Positions 14,702-17,351 of a stretch of DNA of 17,351 bases are shown here, one piece after another; the first letter of the stretch is position 1; the number at the start of each line of letters is the position of its first letter. Under the pieces are notes generated by a model. That model did no database searches. It saw only the letters and a list, made by a program, of their open reading frames with translations, and was not told the DNA's origin. Source of the DNA: CAYXRK01 sp964467615 (GTDB taxonomy: Bacteria > Hydrogenedentota > Hydrogenedentia > Hydrogenedentales > GCA-2746185); the NCBI GenBank assembly GCA_964467615.1, contig CAYXRK010000097.1, forward strand, positions 1-17,351, in the 5' to 3' direction. The position numbers were made by a program, and so were the translations under genes.

Positions 14702-15968
14702 TTGCCGCTCGCACGGACAATAACGGCGCAATTAAATCGAGTGTCCGCGCCGTCGCCCCCTGGTTCGCTAGTACCGTTGAGACTCCCCGTTCACCCATCG
14801 CGCGCCGGCGGTCAGCGTCATCGAGCAGATATCGCAATACCGTGCCAAGTTCTTCCGCGCTCCCACACTGGCTCGCGGCCCCCGCGTCCACGAGAATCTG
14901 CGCCGGATCCGCGAAATTGCGCATGTGCGGGCCAAACACCACGGGAACGCCCAACGCGGCCGGTTCGATCGGATTGTGCCCTTCGACCCCATCGTAAAAA
15001 CTGCCCCCAATCACGGCCACCGACGCGAGCGCATAGACATTCGCCAACTCACCGTGCGTATCCACAAGCACCGCGCCATCGGGCCGCTCCGCCCCCGCTC
15101 GAATTCGGGACAACCGCGCGACGGGCCCCTTGAACTCCTGCGCCGCTTCGTCCGCCCGCTCAACGTGCCTCGGCGCGATTACGATCTTTAGCCGGGGATA
15201 CGTCTCTCTCAATTCCCGATACGTCCTCCCCGCGAGCGCTTCGTCGCCGGGCCTCGTGCTTCCGAAAACAATCGAGAGATCGCCGGCTTCCAGCCCAATT
15301 TCATTTCGCAGCGCGGCAAGAATCGCACTATCGCGCGGCGCGGGAGCGGCGTCGAATTTCGTGTTGCCAGTGACGTGGACGCACGACGAGGGCGCGCCGA
15401 GGAACCGCGCACGGGACGCGTACATCTCGGTCTGCATCGCGAACACCTCGATGTGCGCGAACACCTCGCGCAGCAGTGGCCGAATCATTCGATATCGGCG
15501 GACGTGCCTGTCGCTCAGCCTGCCATTGACGATCGCAACGGGCACTCCGAACCGCGAACACTCGTGAATAACCGCCGGCCACAATTCCGTCTCGATGAGC
15601 AACATTGCCGCGGGATTCATGCGCGCGATGAACGCGCGAACATTGGCCGGAATGTCCCAAGGCAGAAAAGAAACGTTCTCGGCGCCGAACCGTTCGACCG
15701 CGAGCGCCCGCCCCGCCGCCGTCGACGTGGTGACCACAACCGGAAGGCCCTCGAATCGCCTGTGAATCGCCTGCACGATTGGGGCCGCGGTGTTGACCTC
15801 TCCAACGCTGCACGCATGAATCCATACCGGACGTTTTCCTCTCGCCGCGGGGGGCGCCGAGGGACGAAAGCGTTCGAGGAGGCCTCGGTGGCGGCCTGAA
15901 AAGCGCAGCCCCGCCCACAAGATCGGCGAGGCCAGCGTCGCGGCGGCGGAGTAGATTTCGTAAACCAT
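14694..15968 (-). CDS. waaA: 3-deoxy-D-manno-octulosonic acid transferase (Kdo transferase, GT30)
   Basis: This enzyme, also called KdtA, transfers Kdo from CMP-Kdo to the lipid A precursor at the inner membrane, the first step of LPS core assembly. From ATG 15968 the protein has 424 residues, normal for the family. A hydrophobic N-terminal anchor (YEIYSAAATLASPILWAGL) leads into the N-terminal glycosyltransferase-B domain with HACSVGE, whose glutamate (Glu57) aligns with the catalytic base of the family. Other signatures are IETELWP, TGNTKFD and the C-terminal nucleotide-sugar site (GGSFYDGVEGHNPIEPAA). An upstream in-frame TTG at 15980 falls in the terminator U-run and is less likely. No clear Shine-Dalgarno sequence precedes either start. 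The gene lies downstream of the secretin gene, with a terminator hairpin between them. Its presence implies LPS and an outer membrane. Confidence 0.94.
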   Translation of the reverse strand: MVYEIYSAAATLASPILWAGLRFSGRHRGLLERFRPSAPPAARGKRPVWIHACSVGEVNTAAPIVQAIHRRFEGLPVVVTTSTAAGRALAVERFGAENVSFLPWDIPANVRAFIARMNPAAMLLIETELWPAVIHECSRFGVPVAIVNGRLSDRHVRRYRMIRPLLREVFAHIEVFAMQTEMYASRARFLGAPSSCVHVTGNTKFDAAPAPRDSAILAALRNEIGLEAGDLSIVFGSTRPGDEALAGRTYRELRETYPRLKIVIAPRHVERADEAAQEFKGPVARLSRIRAGAERPDGAVLVDTHGELANVYALASVAVIGGSFYDGVEGHNPIEPAALGVPVVFGPHMRNFADPAQILVDAGAASQCGSAEELGTVLRYLLDDADRRRAMGERGVSTVLANQGATARTLDLIAPLLSVRAATT

Positions 15969-15978
15969 AGCGGCAATC

Positions 15979-16014
15979 AAAAGAGGCGGCCCCCATCGTC
16001 ACGGGGACCGCCTC
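15979..16014 (-). terminator. Intrinsic terminator after the secretin gene, next to the kdtA start
   Basis: Read on the minus strand, GAGGCGG (16014-16008) pairs with CCGCCTC (15989-15983), and the stem is extended by CCCC/GGGG pairs across a one-base bulge, giving about 11 bp. TTTT follows at 15982-15979. This is a standard intrinsic terminator for transcripts from the secretin gene, whose stop is 40 nt upstream. It ends about 10 nt before kdtA ATG 15968, leaving no room for a kdtA promoter downstream of it. Confidence 0.75.
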
Positions 16015-16053
16015 GTCTCACGAGTAAAGCGGCGTCTCGCTGGCCGTGCCGGC

Positions 16054-17351
16054 CTAGAATTTTCCCAGCGAAAGTACACGCGCGCCGGACACATCGAGAA
16101 TCGTGGGCGTCACGAAGATCATCAAGCTCGATTGCTGTACTTCTTGCGACTTCCCCCGGAAGAAGTATCCGAGCAGCGGAATGTTCGCAAGATAGGGGAC
16201 CTTCCTGTCTCCTTTGATGGAGCGATCGGAGATGAGGCCGCCAAGAACGATCGTCTCGCCGTCCTGCACCACGACGTTTGTCCAGACGCCTTGGGTTGTG
16301 AACTCGGGCAATGTCAGCTCAGATACCTGGGGTTGGTCTCCGACAAAGGTGGTCTGTCTAACGACCGTCGTGCCTGTCTGCGTCCTCACCTGCGGGGCCA
16401 GCCACAGCCGGATGAGGTCGTCCTCCGTGATTTGGGGCGTCACGGACAGGGTAATGCCGAAATTGAACAGTTGGGGAACAGGAATCTGGGACGATACGGT
16501 GGTTGGCTGACCCCCGAATCCGGCATCGCTCGTCTGAATATTCGAAATAACCTGGGTGATGAAGTACTCGCCCCGAAGGTCCGCGATTACGGCCGGTTTC
16601 TGGTTCATGGTGGTCACGCGCGGGGCGCTAAGCAATTCGCTTTCGTCGAGACTGTTTAGATAGTCAAACGTCACGCCAAGGCTGTCGCCGTCGCCGTTGT
16701 CCAAAATGGTTCCCGCGATCGAGAAAGTGCTGGCGGCCGGCCCCGGCGACACGAGCGCGCTGATGAGACTATCCGTGATGCTGTTCGTTATGACGTTCGA
16801 TCCGTCAGGCTTGGTATAGAACGGTATGTCTTCCGCTACGCCGTCGCCGTCCACGTCGACCGAGCGTGTCTGGTCGGCAAGGTCCGTGATCTGGCGATCG
16901 CGGTTATTTTGGTCGGAAAGCGAGATGTCCCACTTAAACCCCTCTTTTTTGAGGTCTTCGATGTTGATGGTGAGGAACTTCGCCTCGATGGTGACTTGAC
17001 GCGGAATGGTATCGATCTTTTCAAGTTCGACTTCGAATTTCTCCAAATTCGACGGTGTGTTGTGTACCATCAACATGCTCGTCACCGGGTTATAGAACAT
17101 GTACGAAAGCGGAATGATCTCGCCGTCGGGGCGAGGTTCGCGAATCTCCGGGATTAGCGCGGGCAAAATGTCAAGCGTTTGGCCAATCGATGCCACACCG
17201 CCAGCCGCACCCAGCGCGCCAGAGCCGCCAAATTGGTTCGCGCCGCCTTGGCCGCCGCCGCCGCCTAAGCCGCCGCCGAGCCCACCGCCGCCACCTAAGC
17301 CGCCACCACCGCCACCTCCGAAGCCGCCGCCGCCCGCTTGCGCTCCGCCTC
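16054..17351 (-). CDS. Type II/IV-type outer-membrane secretin, C-terminal part (5' end beyond window)
   Basis: Secretins form multimeric outer-membrane channels for type II secretion or type IV pili. The visible 432 or so codons include, from the cut end: a Gly-rich segment at 17197-17351 (GGGFGGGGGGGLGGGGG and similar), an N-domain-like part (LMVHNTPSNLEKFEVELEKID), then TIPRQVTIEAKFLTINIED and the C-terminal secretin domain ending in VPYLANIPLLGYFFRG and SSLMIFVTPTIL. The frame stays open to the window edge, so the gene is truncated there and the internal GTG at 17196 is not the real start. The N-terminal domains and signal peptide are outside the window. I cannot decide between GspD and PilQ-like roles. 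The gene ends in TAG at 16056-16054 and is followed by a terminator. Confidence 0.93.
   Translation of the reverse strand, partial: GGAQAGGGGFGGGGGGGLGGGGGLGGGLGGGGGQGGANQFGGSGALGAAGGVASIGQTLDILPALIPEIREPRPDGEIIPLSYMFYNPVTSMLMVHNTPSNLEKFEVELEKIDTIPRQVTIEAKFLTINIEDLKKEGFKWDISLSDQNNRDRQITDLADQTRSVDVDGDGVAEDIPFYTKPDGSNVITNSITDSLISALVSPGPAASTFSIAGTILDNGDGDSLGVTFDYLNSLDESELLSAPRVTTMNQKPAVIADLRGEYFITQVISNIQTSDAGFGGQPTTVSSQIPVPQLFNFGITLSVTPQITEDDLIRLWLAPQVRTQTGTTVVRQTTFVGDQPQVSELTLPEFTTQGVWTNVVVQDGETIVLGGLISDRSIKGDRKVPYLANIPLLGYFFRGKSQEVQQSSLMIFVTPTILDVSGARVLSLGKF

Noticed and set aside
15969..15980. TTG start for kdtA
   Set aside because: It falls within the U-run of the terminator, adds only four residues, and has no ribosome site.
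17194..17196. GTG as the secretin start
   Set aside because: The frame is open upstream through a Gly-rich segment to the window edge, and the secretin lacks its signal peptide and N-terminal domains at this point.

Overview
This 17.35-kb window is a bacterial chromosome segment of high but uneven G+C content, with seven complete protein-coding genes and one cut by the right edge. A lipid A Kdo transferase and an outer-membrane secretin indicate a Gram-negative, two-membrane cell. Three features point to the PVC/Planctomycetota neighbourhood, and perhaps to Candidatus Hydrogenedentota: a large beta-propeller/HEAT/cytochrome c protein of the Pirellula/Verrucomicrobium type, surface beta-helix proteins with DPLFV and GSPxxDxG motifs, and a long Gly-Glu dipeptide linker. 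The phylum is my inference; no rRNA gene is present.

Layout: (1) 40-6658, plus strand, a two-gene unit. A 1479-residue secreted subtilisin-like (S8) protease with a beta-helix C-terminal half is followed after 10 nt by a 722-residue beta-helix surface protein with a (GE)13 linker and a C-terminal hydrophobic anchor. (2) 6659-7086, a non-coding stretch with a strong sigma-70-type promoter and a leader of about 190 nt. (3) 7087-10792, dnaG-rpoD, the core of the macromolecular-synthesis operon without rpsU, with two hairpins between the genes. (4) 10793-11017, an intergenic region with a hairpin, a hexanucleotide array in an inverted repeat and a promoter. (5) 11018-11584, a GNAT acetyltransferase. 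(6) 11681-14701, a PVC-type heme-binding CxxCH protein. (7) Minus strand: kdtA/waaA (14694-15968), whose 3' end overlaps the heme protein gene by 8 bp, and a secretin gene (16054 to the window edge) with a Gly-rich segment. An intrinsic terminator hairpin lies between them, just upstream of the kdtA start.

How the genes fit together: dnaG and rpoD are housekeeping genes for replication priming and transcription. KdtA and the secretin build the outer membrane and a secretion or pilus channel. The protease/beta-helix pair and the heme protein are predicted exported proteins for extracellular or periplasmic polymer breakdown, attachment or redox chemistry.

The parts most worth a second look are: an 11-G run inside the protease signal peptide where two overlapping ATG codons in different frames each encode a plausible signal peptide; a domain insertion that splits a standard beta-helix end motif; a strong composition shift within the surface protein, and a milder one within the protease; the (GE)13 plus C-terminal anchor cassette; and several RNA-level structures (dnaG-rpoD hairpins, hexamer array, kdtA leader hairpin). 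I found no CRISPR array, insertion sequence, tRNA or rRNA. I did not find a clearly new multi-gene system; the strongest candidate for new biology is the protease/surface-protein pair and its possible switch.
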